53,941 nt of DNA from Curtobacterium sp. VKM Ac-1376 (GCF_015351025.1 NZ_JADKRV010000017.1:1-53941), one strand, 5' to 3'; numbered from the stretch's first letter, positions 7,365 to 16,486 are shown. Program-made: numbers and translations. Notes: generated from the letters alone by a model not told the origin.

Positions 7365-8141
7365 ATGGCACCGTCCAATCGCTACACCAACCGTCGAGGC
7401 TTCGGCGCAGCGCTCAAGCGTGGCTGGAACTCCAAGCCCGCCGGGATCGCCGCGGTCATGGTTCTCGTCCTGGTCATCATCGTCGTGCTGATCTCCACCC
7501 TGCTCGGCGTATTCGCTCCCGCGAACACCGGCGACCAGGGGACCGCGAGCAAGCCTGCTCCGACCTCGAGCACGTCGGCGGCCGCGGACGGTCCGTGCAA
7601 CGTGAAGGTCACCGACACATCGTCGACGCCGAAGGTCCCGTCCGACCTCACCTGGAAGACCGGGCAGGAGGGGCTTACGTGGCCGGTATCCAAGTCCGTC
7701 GGTCCCACGAAGACCGTCGACGGGTTCGATGCCTGCTTCGCTCGTTCGCCGCTCGGAGCGGCACTCGCGGCAACAACCGCGATCTACGACCAGTACGGCA
7801 CGCACTCCGCGGCGGACTCGCTGGACTTCTACATCGCCGATTCCGCTGGCAAGAAGAAGAGCCTCGAGGTCGCACCGCAGCAGTCGGATCCCCAACAGAT
7901 GCGCTCCTCGGGGATGAACCCGGCTGGCTTCTCCATTGACGCGTTCGCGAAGGACCGGGTTGAGCTGACGCTCGTGTACTCGTACCCGAGCTCGTCGACG
8001 GGCTACTACGGCATGCCGATGACGATCGTCTGGGTCGACGACGACTGGAAGATCGCCGTCCTCGACAACGGGGCCACCTCGAACACCGGCACAACGCCGA
8101 GCGACGGGGACTTCATCAAATGGACGGGGACGAAATCGTGA
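7365..8141 (+). CDS. Single-pass membrane protein with NTF2-like outer domain (VirB8/TcpC-like)
   Basis: A 258-residue protein with a basic N-terminus, one membrane helix at about 29-50 (AAVMVLVLVIIVVLISTLLG), a Ser/Thr/Ala linker and an extracellular domain from about 75. The segment FARSPLGAALAATTAIYDQY followed by alternating strands (VELTLVYSYPSSSTGYYGMP, TIVWVDDDWKIAVLDNG) suggests the NTF2-like fold of VirB8/TcpC assembly proteins. That would make it the scaffold linking the inner-membrane complex to the cell wall. Identification rests on architecture and position. Confidence 0.65.
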   Translation: MAPSNRYTNRRGFGAALKRGWNSKPAGIAAVMVLVLVIIVVLISTLLGVFAPANTGDQGTASKPAPTSSTSAAADGPCNVKVTDTSSTPKVPSDLTWKTGQEGLTWPVSKSVGPTKTVDGFDACFARSPLGAALAATTAIYDQYGTHSAADSLDFYIADSAGKKKSLEVAPQQSDPQQMRSSGMNPAGFSIDAFAKDRVELTLVYSYPSSSTGYYGMPMTIVWVDDDWKIAVLDNGATSNTGTTPSDGDFIKWTGTKS

Positions 8142-9511
8142 ACCCAGGAGACACCGCCCTCTGCATCGCGAGCCCGGCGCTCTGCGCGGTCAAGCAAGGT
8201 GTGGGAGCCGCAGCATCGTCAGCCGCATCGAACGGTTTCAAGCAGGCCGCCGAGACGATGTTCGCTGCGTACGACGACATCATGAAGCAGTTCCTGACCA
8301 GCTGGGTCGGGGCGAGCTTCAAGGTGGATCTCGACAACAAGGCCACGTCCTGGTTCCAGGACACCACACTGCCGATCACGATCGTGCTGCTCACGTTGGG
8401 CCTGGTCGTCGCCGGCGCGCGGGTGATGTACTCCCACCGCGGCGAGCCGTTCCAAGAGGCGATGGCGGCACTCGGGAAGGCCGTGGCTGTCATCACCCTC
8501 GGCACCGCGGCAATCCAGATCTTCGTCTGGGGCGGGGATGCGTACGGGCAGTGGATCCTCAAGGTTTCCGGGACAACGGCCACCGCTGGCTACGTCGATG
8601 CAGCGTTCGCGACGTCGTCACCGGGGTTGGCGCTGATCTTCGGCCTGCTGGGCGTGCTCGCGGTCGGGATCCAGTGGGTTATCATGTTCGTCCGGCAGGC
8701 GCTGATGCTGCTGCTAAACGCGTTCTGGCAGGTCAGCGCCGCGTACGCGGTGCTCCGACGGGGTGAGCAGGCTTTCGAGAAGATCACTGCCTGGATCATC
8801 GCGTTCATCATCTACAGCCCCCTCGCCGCATCGATCTACGCATTCGCCTGGCGGTTGAAGAACGGCCAGGACGGTGCCGGCGGTGTCATCTACGGGCTCA
8901 TGCTGATCGGCCTCGCCGTGATCGCACTCCCGGCGATCATGCGCCTGCTCGTCCCGGCATCGGGCGCGCTCGGATCCGCGATCGGCGGGGCGATGGCGAT
9001 GGGTGTCGCCGCGGGCGTGGTCCAGGCAGGTGTCGCCGTCGGCGCGGCCGTCGCCACGGGCGGCGCATCCGCGGGCGCATCGGGTGCCGGCGCAGCCGGC
9101 GCAGGTGCGGGCGCAGGTGCCGGTAGCGGTGCTGCTGGCGGTGTCGCGGGAGGCGGCGAAGTTGCCGCCTCCGGTGGCGGCGGAGGCGCCGGCGGTAGTG
9201 ACTCGAGCCCGGTCGCGGGTGGGGGCAACAGCGATGCCGGGTCCTCCGGTGGTGATGGTGCCGGCGGGATGGTCGGTGACGGCGGTGCCACCGGCGCACC
9301 AGCAGACAGCGGCAACAGTGCCGGCGGCGCGACTACCAGCAGCGGCGCCGGGAGCGGTAGCGGCGGTCCCGATGGTGGGTCGGTTGTGGGCGGAGCGTCG
9401 CCGGACTCGGGCCAGTCGGCCGGGTCGAAGGCTTCATTGGCGGCCACTCAGGTCGTCGCGAGTGGCGCGGGCGATGCACCGGCCACGGCGGAAGGAATGA
9501 TCAGTGAGTGA
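8138..9511 (+). CDS. Polytopic VirB6/TrbL-like T4SS membrane protein
   Basis: About 457 residues from GTG 8138 (GTGA overlap with the previous stop, GGGGA upstream); ATG at 8120 in the same frame is the alternative and would add six residues. The first 300 residues carry about six hydrophobic segments, for example LPITIVLLTLGLVVAGARVM, LALIFGLLGVLAVGIQWVIM and YGLMLIGLAVIALPAIMRLL, in the manner of VirB6/TrbL channel subunits. The last 150 residues are a low-complexity Gly/Ala/Ser tail, probably a flexible region. It lies between the VirB8-like and SCO6880 genes, the expected place for the channel protein. Confidence 0.78.
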   Translation: MNPGDTALCIASPALCAVKQGVGAAASSAASNGFKQAAETMFAAYDDIMKQFLTSWVGASFKVDLDNKATSWFQDTTLPITIVLLTLGLVVAGARVMYSHRGEPFQEAMAALGKAVAVITLGTAAIQIFVWGGDAYGQWILKVSGTTATAGYVDAAFATSSPGLALIFGLLGVLAVGIQWVIMFVRQALMLLLNAFWQVSAAYAVLRRGEQAFEKITAWIIAFIIYSPLAASIYAFAWRLKNGQDGAGGVIYGLMLIGLAVIALPAIMRLLVPASGALGSAIGGAMAMGVAAGVVQAGVAVGAAVATGGASAGASGAGAAGAGAGAGAGSGAAGGVAGGGEVAASGGGGGAGGSDSSPVAGGGNSDAGSSGGDGAGGMVGDGGATGAPADSGNSAGGATTSSGAGSGSGGPDGGSVVGGASPDSGQSAGSKASLAATQVVASGAGDAPATAEGMISE

Positions 9512-11030
9512 GACAGCGCAGAAGGAACGCATCCGGTTCGGGAACTGGTTGCCGTCCACGAAGGGCACCCTCGGCGGGCTGACATTCTTCGGCTGGGCGA
9601 TGCTGCTCGGCGGCGTAATGGTCGGTGTTGTCTGCGTCAGCGTCGCCTGGTGGGCCGGGGCGATCCTCGCCCCGCTCGCGGGCATCGCCCTGAACGCTGT
9701 GTTCATCGTCCGGTGGGGCGACCCGACCTCGGGCCGCACCGCCGCGGCGACGCTGTGGGACCGGCACGTGAACGCCAAGCGCGATCGCGCCGGCACGAAC
9801 AGGTACAAGACGGGCCTGTTCACGAAGTTGCCCCCCGAGTCGCTGACGGCGCTACCCGGGATGCTGGCCGACCTCGACGAGATCACCGGCGCCGACGGGG
9901 AGGGGGAGGAGTACGTGCTCCTGCACCACCGGAAGAACTCCCGGAAGCCGCTGCTCTCCGCGACGTTCTCTTGCCACCCCGATGGCACCGCGCTGCTGCC
10001 GCAGGACAGCATCGACTCGCAGGTGTCCTCGTTCGGCGGGTGGATCGCGTCCCTGTCGCAGGACACCGCGATCGAGGGCGCCGTGATCGTGGTCGATTCC
10101 GCGCAGGAGTCCATCGAACCGCTCGTGCAGAAGATCGACAACGAGGTCTCCCCGAACGCACCGGAAGCCGCGCAACGCCAGCTCCGCGAGGGCGCACGGG
10201 CACTGTCAGGCACGTACGCGGACGTGGAGGTGTTCGCCTCCGTGGTGTGGAACGTGAACAAGCTCGCCGACGACGTCGAGGAAGCAGCAGCCGATATCGC
10301 AGCGAAGCTGCCCTACCACCGGGAAGGGCTCGCCGAAGCAGGCGCCGGCTCACCGGTCGTGGCCACCAGCAGTGAGCTCGCCCGCGCGGTGCGGGTGGCG
10401 TACCTACCGGAGCGGGCCCGTGAGTACGGCTCCGACGAGCTCACCGGCAACCCGTTCCACATGCGGGTCACCCAGGCGGGCCCGGACGAGTTCGACGACA
10501 GCGCCCGGCGGATTTGCTACCACGACGGGGTCGCATCGATCACGGCGATGATGGTCGCCCCACCGCAGGCGCTGATCACCGAGGATCTGCTGAACCGGTT
10601 GTTCCGCCCGAACGGGAAGTTCCTCCGCAAGCGTGCCGCGGTGTTCTACGGCCCCGTGGACCCCGGCAAAGCGTTCAAGCTCGCGAAGAAGATGCGCGGC
10701 AACGCCAAACGCAACAGTCGGGGCGTCCGCGGGGAAGACAACGAGATCGAGAAGCGCCGGGAGACGCTGGCACAGAAGACCGAAGTCGACCTGATGACGG
10801 GGGCTGCGATGACAGCGTTCGCGATCGAGGTCACCGTCACCTTCGTCCCCACCAAGCGCAGCATCAACAACGCGATCAGCGAGCTGAAGCAGATCTTCAA
10901 TGGCACGAACATCTCGTACCGGTTCATCGAAACCGACACCTCCGCAGCGTTCCACTCCACCCTCCCGATCGGCGTCCTGCCGTGGGAGTACGCCACCGCC
11001 ATGCAGAGCGTCACCGATCGGACCGAATGA
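9504..11030 (+). CDS. SCO6880-family T4SS protein
   Basis: A 508-residue protein starting with GTG at 9504 inside the previous gene. Two membrane helices lie at about 22-65 (GGLTFFGWAMLLGGVMVGVV, AGAILAPLAGIALNAVFIV). A long cytoplasmic domain follows with the family features AKRDRAGTNRYKTGLFTKLP, FSCHPDGTALLPQDSIDSQV and RRETLAQKTEVDLMTGAAMT. SCO6880 proteins are conserved in actinobacterial conjugation operons directly upstream of the VirB4-like ATPase and are thought to correspond to PrgI/VirB3 plus the N-terminal part of VirB4. That split arrangement is seen here, as the next gene supplies the ATPase core. Confidence 0.85.
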   Translation: MSETAQKERIRFGNWLPSTKGTLGGLTFFGWAMLLGGVMVGVVCVSVAWWAGAILAPLAGIALNAVFIVRWGDPTSGRTAAATLWDRHVNAKRDRAGTNRYKTGLFTKLPPESLTALPGMLADLDEITGADGEGEEYVLLHHRKNSRKPLLSATFSCHPDGTALLPQDSIDSQVSSFGGWIASLSQDTAIEGAVIVVDSAQESIEPLVQKIDNEVSPNAPEAAQRQLREGARALSGTYADVEVFASVVWNVNKLADDVEEAAADIAAKLPYHREGLAEAGAGSPVVATSSELARAVRVAYLPERAREYGSDELTGNPFHMRVTQAGPDEFDDSARRICYHDGVASITAMMVAPPQALITEDLLNRLFRPNGKFLRKRAAVFYGPVDPGKAFKLAKKMRGNAKRNSRGVRGEDNEIEKRRETLAQKTEVDLMTGAAMTAFAIEVTVTFVPTKRSINNAISELKQIFNGTNISYRFIETDTSAAFHSTLPIGVLPWEYATAMQSVTDRTE

Positions 11031-11112
11031 TGCAGCACAACGAAGGTCCCAACCACTGCACCCTCGGCACACCCGATGTGCGCCACACGGTGCCGACACA
11101 GGAGATGCGCTC

Positions 11113-12630
11113 ATGACTCGCGAATCGACGAAGACGCAGACGTTGACCCCGTCGGGGTTCTTCGGACCCGGTGGTGGCGGGTGGGAGCAGATCCCGCAGC
11201 CGCCACGGTGGTTCGCAACGAGCGTGCAGGTGTGCGGGATCTACCCGTTCGGTGCCGGCACGGGACGACCGATCAACGGTTCCCCGCTCGGCCGCGACAT
11301 GCACACCCACTCAGCGGTCTGCACCGACCACGACGCCCTCTACCGGGCGAACGTGATCTCCTCCCCGTCAGCGATGCTGTTCGGGTTGAACGGGCTGGGT
11401 AAGTCCAGCACCGCGCAGACGCTCCTCGGTGGCCAGGTCGGCCGTGGCCTCACCCCGGCGGTGTTCGACCCGATCAAGGGTGAGCACGTGCCGTGGATCG
11501 AGGAGCTCGGCGGAACCGTGTTCTCGATGGGTCCCCGCGCCCGCCACCAACTGAACCTGCTGTCGCCCGGCCCCCTCGGCTACGCGGCCCGCCAGATCGG
11601 CGGACAGGTCGGCGAGGAACTGCTGATCCTGGCGCGGGCGAAGACGATCAACCTGGTGAAGCTGGTCGTCCGGATCAGCCGCGGCCGAGACGAACCGGTG
11701 AAGGACTTCGAGAAGACCGCGCTCGAGGCGCTGGTGGACACCATCCTGCGTGCCGCCGGCCCGAACGACGTGCCGGTGACCGCGGACCTGATCCGCGTCT
11801 TCGACCACCCGTCGGACCTGGTGCTGCAGCGGACCGGCACCACCACGGCGGACGAGTTCCACGTCGAGTACAAGCGGCTCGGACAGACCCTCCGGTCGCT
11901 GCTGACCGGGGAGATGGGGCAGATACTCTCCGGCACGAACTCGGTGGAGTTCACCCCCGGCAACCCGGGCGGGTTCTGCTTCGACACGTCCTCGATCCAC
12001 GAGTCCGACACCGAACTGCTCTCCGCCGCGATGCTGTCGACCTGGTCGCTCGGCATGGACGCGATCGACGCGCACTGGGAGCTCGCGCAGCACGAGAAGC
12101 GCAAGCAGCAGGAAGCCGCCGACGAGGGCCAGCAGTACACGCCGGCGATCACCTGGGGCGGTTACACGACCCTGATGGACGAGTTTTGGTACCCGCTGCG
12201 GGCCTGTGAAGGGATGGTCGACCTCGTTGACTCCCTCTCCCGCACGAACCGCAGCGTCGGCACCGCGGAGCTGAAGATCACCCACTCGCCGAAGGACCTG
12301 CTCTCGCTGCCGAACGCGTACGACCGGGAGAAGGCCAAGGGCTTCATCGAACGCTCCGGCCTGCTGCTGCTGATGGGTCTCAGCCGCGATGACCTGCTCG
12401 AGCTGAGCAAGGCGCGGCCGTTGACGCCGAAGGAAATCAGCATGGTCGCCTCGTTCTCCCAGTCCAAGGACTGGATCGGCTCCCGCCGGCAGAAGGGCGC
12501 TAAGGGTGCCCCTCCCGGAGCCGGGAAGGTGCTGCTGAAGATCTCCGAGCGCGTCGGGATCCCGGTCAAGATGCTCCGCACCGCCACCCAGATGGCCGTC
12601 CACGACACCGACAACCGGTACCAGCAGTAA
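11113..12630 (+). CDS. VirB4-like conjugation ATPase
   Basis: A 505-residue protein. ATG at 11113 has GGAG nine bases upstream; the open frame before it is a shadow of the previous gene. Walker A is GLNGLGKSS at 91-99 (Lys97), and a Walker B-like MDEFW is at 355-359 after an acidic linker. Further VirB4-type features are AVFDPIKGEH after Walker A and SRTNRSVGTAELKITHS beyond Walker B. It would power pilus and channel assembly at the inner membrane together with SCO6880. It is shorter than classical VirB4 because the N-terminal part appears to be supplied by the upstream gene. Confidence 0.85.
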   Translation: MTRESTKTQTLTPSGFFGPGGGGWEQIPQPPRWFATSVQVCGIYPFGAGTGRPINGSPLGRDMHTHSAVCTDHDALYRANVISSPSAMLFGLNGLGKSSTAQTLLGGQVGRGLTPAVFDPIKGEHVPWIEELGGTVFSMGPRARHQLNLLSPGPLGYAARQIGGQVGEELLILARAKTINLVKLVVRISRGRDEPVKDFEKTALEALVDTILRAAGPNDVPVTADLIRVFDHPSDLVLQRTGTTTADEFHVEYKRLGQTLRSLLTGEMGQILSGTNSVEFTPGNPGGFCFDTSSIHESDTELLSAAMLSTWSLGMDAIDAHWELAQHEKRKQQEAADEGQQYTPAITWGGYTTLMDEFWYPLRACEGMVDLVDSLSRTNRSVGTAELKITHSPKDLLSLPNAYDREKAKGFIERSGLLLLMGLSRDDLLELSKARPLTPKEISMVASFSQSKDWIGSRRQKGAKGAPPGAGKVLLKISERVGIPVKMLRTATQMAVHDTDNRYQQ

Positions 12631-12656
12631 CGACTGAAGAGACAGGACGACCGATC

Positions 12657-13979
12657 ATGCCCAGCAGCACCGTGCACGTCGACTACACCCTCATCGCCGA
12701 TCAGGGGACCCTGACAATCGGCGATGCCACCTTCACCGACGACACTGCCTACCCGGACGCGATGGACTGGCTCCGCGACGTCGCCGGGAACCTCGGCGCC
12801 GCCGTCGTCGTTCGTAGCCACGACCGCGCCACCGGACAGGACACCCTCTTCAGCATCGACGGCCACGGCGCGATCGCCCCCGTCACCGGCACCGTTGACG
12901 GCGGCCTCGACGACCCGCCGGCGGAGGCGTCGACGTCACCGTGGCTCTCCGCGGCCGCCGGGGACCGCGGCCAGGAAACCGCCGCAGCCCCTGTCGCCCT
13001 GCCCGTGTCGCCGCCGACCGTCGCGGTGGCTGATGAGGCCCACGTAACGCGTCGGGAGGCGCGGCAGTCGTTCCTCACGCAGGAGCAGGTGGAAGAGCCC
13101 GCAACGACCGGGTTCCGCGGGTTTCTCAGCGGTCTCGGGCTGCGCATGGCGCCGTCGGCTGCGGAGCGGCTGCACCGGGAGCAGGTGCACCTGGTCAGCC
13201 AGCACCACGTCGGCCCGCGCACGATCATGCTCGCCAACGGCAAGGGCGGGGCAGGAAAGACCCTCGCCACGGTGTGCCTGTCGACCGTCCTGACTCGGCA
13301 CTCCGGTGCGGCGACCGTGGCATGGGACAACAACCAGACCCGTGGCACGCTCGGTTGGTCGACGGAGGCCGCCCGTCACGATGCGTCCGTGCTGGACCTG
13401 CTGCCGGAGATCGACCGGCTGTTGGGTACCGAGGCTCGGTCCGCGGACATGGCCGAGTACGTGCACCACCAGACCCGTGACCGGTACGACGTCCTGAAGT
13501 CCAAGCCCGACATCCTCGCGGCCGAGCAGCGGTTCGGCGCCGAGACGGTCGACCGGGTGCACAAGGTGCTGGCGAAGTTCTACCGCCTGGTGCTCATCGA
13601 CTCCGGCAACGACGAGACCGACCCGATGTGGCTCGCGGGCCTGGACCGTACGGATCAGCTCGTCGTCCCGACGACCACCGACGACAAGTGGTGCGAGTCC
13701 GCAGCGCTCCTGCTCGAGCAGCTCGTCGACGCCGGCGGCCGCTACCGGGAGCTCGCCGAGAACGCCGTGGTGATCGTCGGCGTGGAGACCAGCGACGTGA
13801 AGCCCGAGAAGGTGACCGAGCAGGTGCGCCGCTTCAAGGGCGCCGGCCTCGGCCGCGATGTCCTGACGATCCCGTACGACGCGGGGCTGAAGGCGCGGAT
13901 CATCAACTTCGACGCCCTGCAGGAGTCCACCAAGCTCGCCTGGCTCGCCGCCGGCGCCGCCGTCGCGAAGGGGCTGTAG
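12657..13979 (+). CDS. ParA/MinD-like ATPase with extra N-terminal domain
   Basis: A 440-residue protein. Residues 1-80 form a small domain (DYTLIADQGTLTIGDATFTD) similar in pattern to residues 58-105 of the first operon gene. A disordered Ala/Pro linker covers about 85-130. The ParA-type P loop is GKGGAGKT at 195-202 with the deviant lysine, followed by a switch-like VAWDNNQTRGTLGW and a Walker B region LVLIDSGNDETDP. SCO-type conjugation operons often carry such ATPases. It may position the secretion machine or segregate the element; no ParB partner is adjacent, which argues for the first role. Confidence 0.8.
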   Translation: MPSSTVHVDYTLIADQGTLTIGDATFTDDTAYPDAMDWLRDVAGNLGAAVVVRSHDRATGQDTLFSIDGHGAIAPVTGTVDGGLDDPPAEASTSPWLSAAAGDRGQETAAAPVALPVSPPTVAVADEAHVTRREARQSFLTQEQVEEPATTGFRGFLSGLGLRMAPSAAERLHREQVHLVSQHHVGPRTIMLANGKGGAGKTLATVCLSTVLTRHSGAATVAWDNNQTRGTLGWSTEAARHDASVLDLLPEIDRLLGTEARSADMAEYVHHQTRDRYDVLKSKPDILAAEQRFGAETVDRVHKVLAKFYRLVLIDSGNDETDPMWLAGLDRTDQLVVPTTTDDKWCESAALLLEQLVDAGGRYRELAENAVVIVGVETSDVKPEKVTEQVRRFKGAGLGRDVLTIPYDAGLKARIINFDALQESTKLAWLAAGAAVAKGL

Positions 13980-13983
13980 TCCG

Positions 13984-14442
13984 ATGACGTGGAAGCGGGT
14001 GCTCGCGGTCCTCGCGGTCGCGGTGGTCCTCGTCGCGGCCGTGGTCGTGGTGAAGGTCGTCTACGAGCTGCAGCACACGCACACCAACCGGGCGACGTCG
14101 TCGACGCCGATCCCGACGCGCTCGGCCGCGCCGACGTCGAAGGAGATCGCGTACGCCGTCGCGGACCGGTTCTGCCAGCCCGACAAGGCGAAGAACGCGT
14201 GGCAGCGCTCGCTCACCCCGTACCTGACGCCGGAGGTGTGGCAGCTGTACTCGGCCGTGCGACCGGGGAACGTGCTCTGCGCCGGCGTCCACGACGACGG
14301 GCAGCCGGTCGGGGATCAGCAGACGTCGACGGACCAGGCGTTCCAGTTCACGGCGTCGACGGGCGGCCCGGTCACGGTGACCCTGCACCGCGACACCAAG
14401 GCTGGTCCCTGGCTGGCGTCCTACATCAACGCGGGGAAGTGA
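13984..14442 (+). CDS. Small membrane-anchored protein, possible second NTF2-like T4SS subunit
   Basis: A 152-residue protein with one N-terminal membrane helix (about 5-27, VLAVLAVAVVLVAAVVVVKV), a Ser/Thr/Pro linker and an outer domain of about 100 residues containing two cysteines (FCQPDKAKN and NVLCAGVHDD). The domain pattern (AVADRFCQPDKAKNAWQRSL, then short strands) resembles the compact VirB8-like domain of the protein at 7365. It starts four bases after the ParA-like stop and ends four bases before the wall-hydrolase start, so it is co-translated and probably contacts that enzyme. Confidence 0.6.
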   Translation: MTWKRVLAVLAVAVVLVAAVVVVKVVYELQHTHTNRATSSTPIPTRSAAPTSKEIAYAVADRFCQPDKAKNAWQRSLTPYLTPEVWQLYSAVRPGNVLCAGVHDDGQPVGDQQTSTDQAFQFTASTGGPVTVTLHRDTKAGPWLASYINAGK

Positions 14443-14446
14443 GCGC

Positions 14447-15535
14447 GTGGGTAAGGGTGGGATGCTCGCGGTCGCCGCGCTCGCACCGATCATCGGCGTC
14501 GTCATGGTCGTCGTGCTGCTGTTCACGATCATCACCGGCGCCGGTGACGACGACCAGGCCGCGGCCGCCACCTGCGGTGCCGCCGGCACCGTGTCCGGCC
14601 CCGCCATGTCCGTGCAGAAGGGCACCCTGCCGGCGAAGGTCGGCCCGTACTCCGGTGATCAGGTGAAGAACGCCGCGGCGATCATCTCGATCGGCAAGGA
14701 GCGGGGCCTGACCCGGCACGCGCAGCAGACCGCACTCATGGCGGCGATGACGGAGTCCACCCTCAACAACCTCTCCGGCGGCGACCGCGACTCCGCCGGC
14801 CTGTTCCAGATGCGCCCTTCGATGGGGTGGGGCACCCTCGCGCAGGTCACTGACATCGACTACGCGATCAACCTGTTCTACGAGCGCCTGGTGAAGGTGC
14901 CCGGCTGGGACACCATGAGCCCCGGCGAGGCCGCGCAAGCGGTCGAGGGGTCCGCGTTCCCGGATGCGTACGCGACGAAGTCGGCGTACGCGGTCGAGAT
15001 GTTGAACGCCCTCTCCGGCGTCACCGTCTCCACGGTCTCGCAGACCAACGAGGGCCCCAGCTGCACCGCCGGCGCAGGTGCCGCGGCCGGTGGTGGCGCC
15101 GGCGGGACGAAGAACGTCCTCGCCGCGGGTGAGCAGCCCGCGACCGGGCCGCACGCGGCGAAGATCAACCAGGTCATCGCGTTCGCGAAGGAGCAGCTGG
15201 GCGAGGACTACGTCCTCGGCGGCGCCGGCCCGAACGTGTGGGACTGCTCCGGGCTGACGAAGGTCGCCTACGCGCAGATCGGCATCAACATCGACGCTGG
15301 CCACTCCGCGACCACCCAGTGGCGCAACGGCGTCGCTCGAGGGCAGATGCACCCCCTGTCCGAAGCGCAGCCCGGCGACCTCATCTTCTGGGGCGGCAAC
15401 GACGCCTGGCACGTCGGAATCAGCCTCGGCGGCGACATGATGATCGCCGCTCCGAAGCCCGGCGACGTCGTGAAGATCCAGAAGGTCTGGGGCACCCCAA
15501 ACGACCAGGTCTGGCGCCCCGTCGACGGCCTCTAA
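14447..15535 (+). CDS. Bifunctional cell-wall hydrolase: lytic transglycosylase-like plus NlpC/P60
   Basis: A 362-residue protein from GTG 14447. One membrane helix (about 6-30) is followed by a lysozyme-like domain at about 65-190 with Glu103 in ALMAAMTESTLNNLSGGDRD and GLFQM at 118-122. A Gly/Ala linker leads to an NlpC/P60 endopeptidase at 236-362 with Cys267 (WDCSGL) and His322 (AWHVGI). It corresponds to VirB1/TraG/Orf14-type enzymes that open peptidoglycan for the conjugation channel, cutting both glycan strands and peptide stems. All visible catalytic residues are intact. Confidence 0.9.
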   Translation: MGKGGMLAVAALAPIIGVVMVVVLLFTIITGAGDDDQAAAATCGAAGTVSGPAMSVQKGTLPAKVGPYSGDQVKNAAAIISIGKERGLTRHAQQTALMAAMTESTLNNLSGGDRDSAGLFQMRPSMGWGTLAQVTDIDYAINLFYERLVKVPGWDTMSPGEAAQAVEGSAFPDAYATKSAYAVEMLNALSGVTVSTVSQTNEGPSCTAGAGAAAGGGAGGTKNVLAAGEQPATGPHAAKINQVIAFAKEQLGEDYVLGGAGPNVWDCSGLTKVAYAQIGINIDAGHSATTQWRNGVARGQMHPLSEAQPGDLIFWGGNDAWHVGISLGGDMMIAAPKPGDVVKIQKVWGTPNDQVWRPVDGL

Positions 15536-15570
15536 ACCACCGAGCGAACGAGCAGACGAAGGAGCACACG

Positions 15571-15876
15571 ATGAGCGACGGACGACTGTACGAGAACGCA
15601 CCTCGGCCCGTGTGGCGGCGCCGTGGGCTGGTCTTGGTGCGCAACGCCGGCGTGGGATTCGCCGGCGGGATCGCGCTGTGGATCCTCGCCCTGCTGGCTG
15701 CGAGCGGCCTCGCGTTCGTGACACCCAGCATGGGTTCCGGGGCCGCTGCAGGCGCGTGGCAGGCCGCGTGGACCCCGGCCGGGTTCCTGTTGGCCGGGGT
15801 CCTTACGGCGGGCCTCATGGCGATCGTGACGGTCACCGTCTGGTGGGCGATCGACCGGGACGGGGCGACGTCGTGA
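15571..15876 (+). CDS. Small two-helix membrane protein of the T4SS operon
   Basis: A 101-residue protein. ATG at 15571 has AAGGAG nine bases before it. Two hydrophobic helices (about 26-50, AGGIALWILALLAASGLAFV, and 64-90, GFLLAGVLTAGLMAIVTVTV) are preceded by a basic stretch (WRRRG). No known family is recognised. It lies between the wall hydrolase and a short soluble protein with a GTGA overlap, so it is part of the transfer operon. Confidence 0.65.
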   Translation: MSDGRLYENAPRPVWRRRGLVLVRNAGVGFAGGIALWILALLAASGLAFVTPSMGSGAAAGAWQAAWTPAGFLLAGVLTAGLMAIVTVTVWWAIDRDGATS

Positions 15877-16262
15877 CGGCCGTGCAGCCGCTCGTCGACG
15901 CGGCCGCGGTAATGCTCGAGGACCTCGCGTCCCTTGAGGCGGGGACGACGATCGTGTGGCGAGGCCACACGGCCCCGTACGGCGCCCCGTTCTCCGCGCT
16001 CGATCGGGAGACACCGCCGAACCTCCTCGCTCTCACCGGGACGGAGCACACCGTCGACCTACTGCAGTACCAGCCGGGCCACCGCTACCGCCTCGTCGCC
16101 GCACTGAACGAGGATGCCTGCAGTGTCGCCGTGATCCTCGACCAGCTCGCTGCGCTCGTCCCGGCGGAACCAGTGGCCCGGTTCGCCGGCGGCCCGGAAC
16201 TCGACGGGCCGGGACTGCGGCAAGTGCCGGCGGTGGCGCTCTGGACCGGACGGACGTGGTGA
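15873..16262 (+). CDS. Hypothetical protein of the T4SS operon
   Basis: A 129-residue soluble protein starting with GTG 15873, overlapping the previous stop (GTGA). It reads like a compact domain (TIVWRGHTAPYGAPFSALDR, DLLQYQPGHRYRLVAALNED), with no membrane segment or known motif. It is translationally coupled to both neighbours. I do not recognise a family; assignment as a real gene rests on coupling and codon usage. Confidence 0.55.
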   Translation: MTAVQPLVDAAAVMLEDLASLEAGTTIVWRGHTAPYGAPFSALDRETPPNLLALTGTEHTVDLLQYQPGHRYRLVAALNEDACSVAVILDQLAALVPAEPVARFAGGPELDGPGLRQVPAVALWTGRTW

Positions 16263-16486
16263 GCATGGCCGGGATGAGCCGCACCATGTCCGGTGTCGCG
16301 GAGACGGTGCGCGACGTCGTCGACACCTACAAGGAGGCCCGCCGGGACCGGGACGCCACGATCGTGGCAGCCGTCGAGGTCCTGGGGCAGAAGGGCGCCG
16401 CGGAGGCATCGGGCCTGTCACGCCGCCGGGTCCGGCGGATCGTCGCCGAAGCCGAAGCAGCCGCCCGGCAAGGGGACCTCCGATGA
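16259..16486 (+). CDS. Small helix-turn-helix-like protein
   Basis: A 75-residue protein from GTG 16259 (GTGA overlap); ATG at 16265 is a close alternative. The C-terminal half (VAAVEVLGQKGAAEASGLSR, then RRVRRIVAEAEAAARQG) has the spacing of a helix-turn-helix. It could be a DNA-binding regulator of the operon. There is no further family evidence. Confidence 0.5.
   Translation: MSMAGMSRTMSGVAETVRDVVDTYKEARRDRDATIVAAVEVLGQKGAAEASGLSRRRVRRIVAEAEAAARQGDLR

Noticed and set aside
11368..12603. A 411-residue frame antisense to the VirB4-like gene
   Set aside because: No recognisable domain; the sense frame has Walker A and B motifs.
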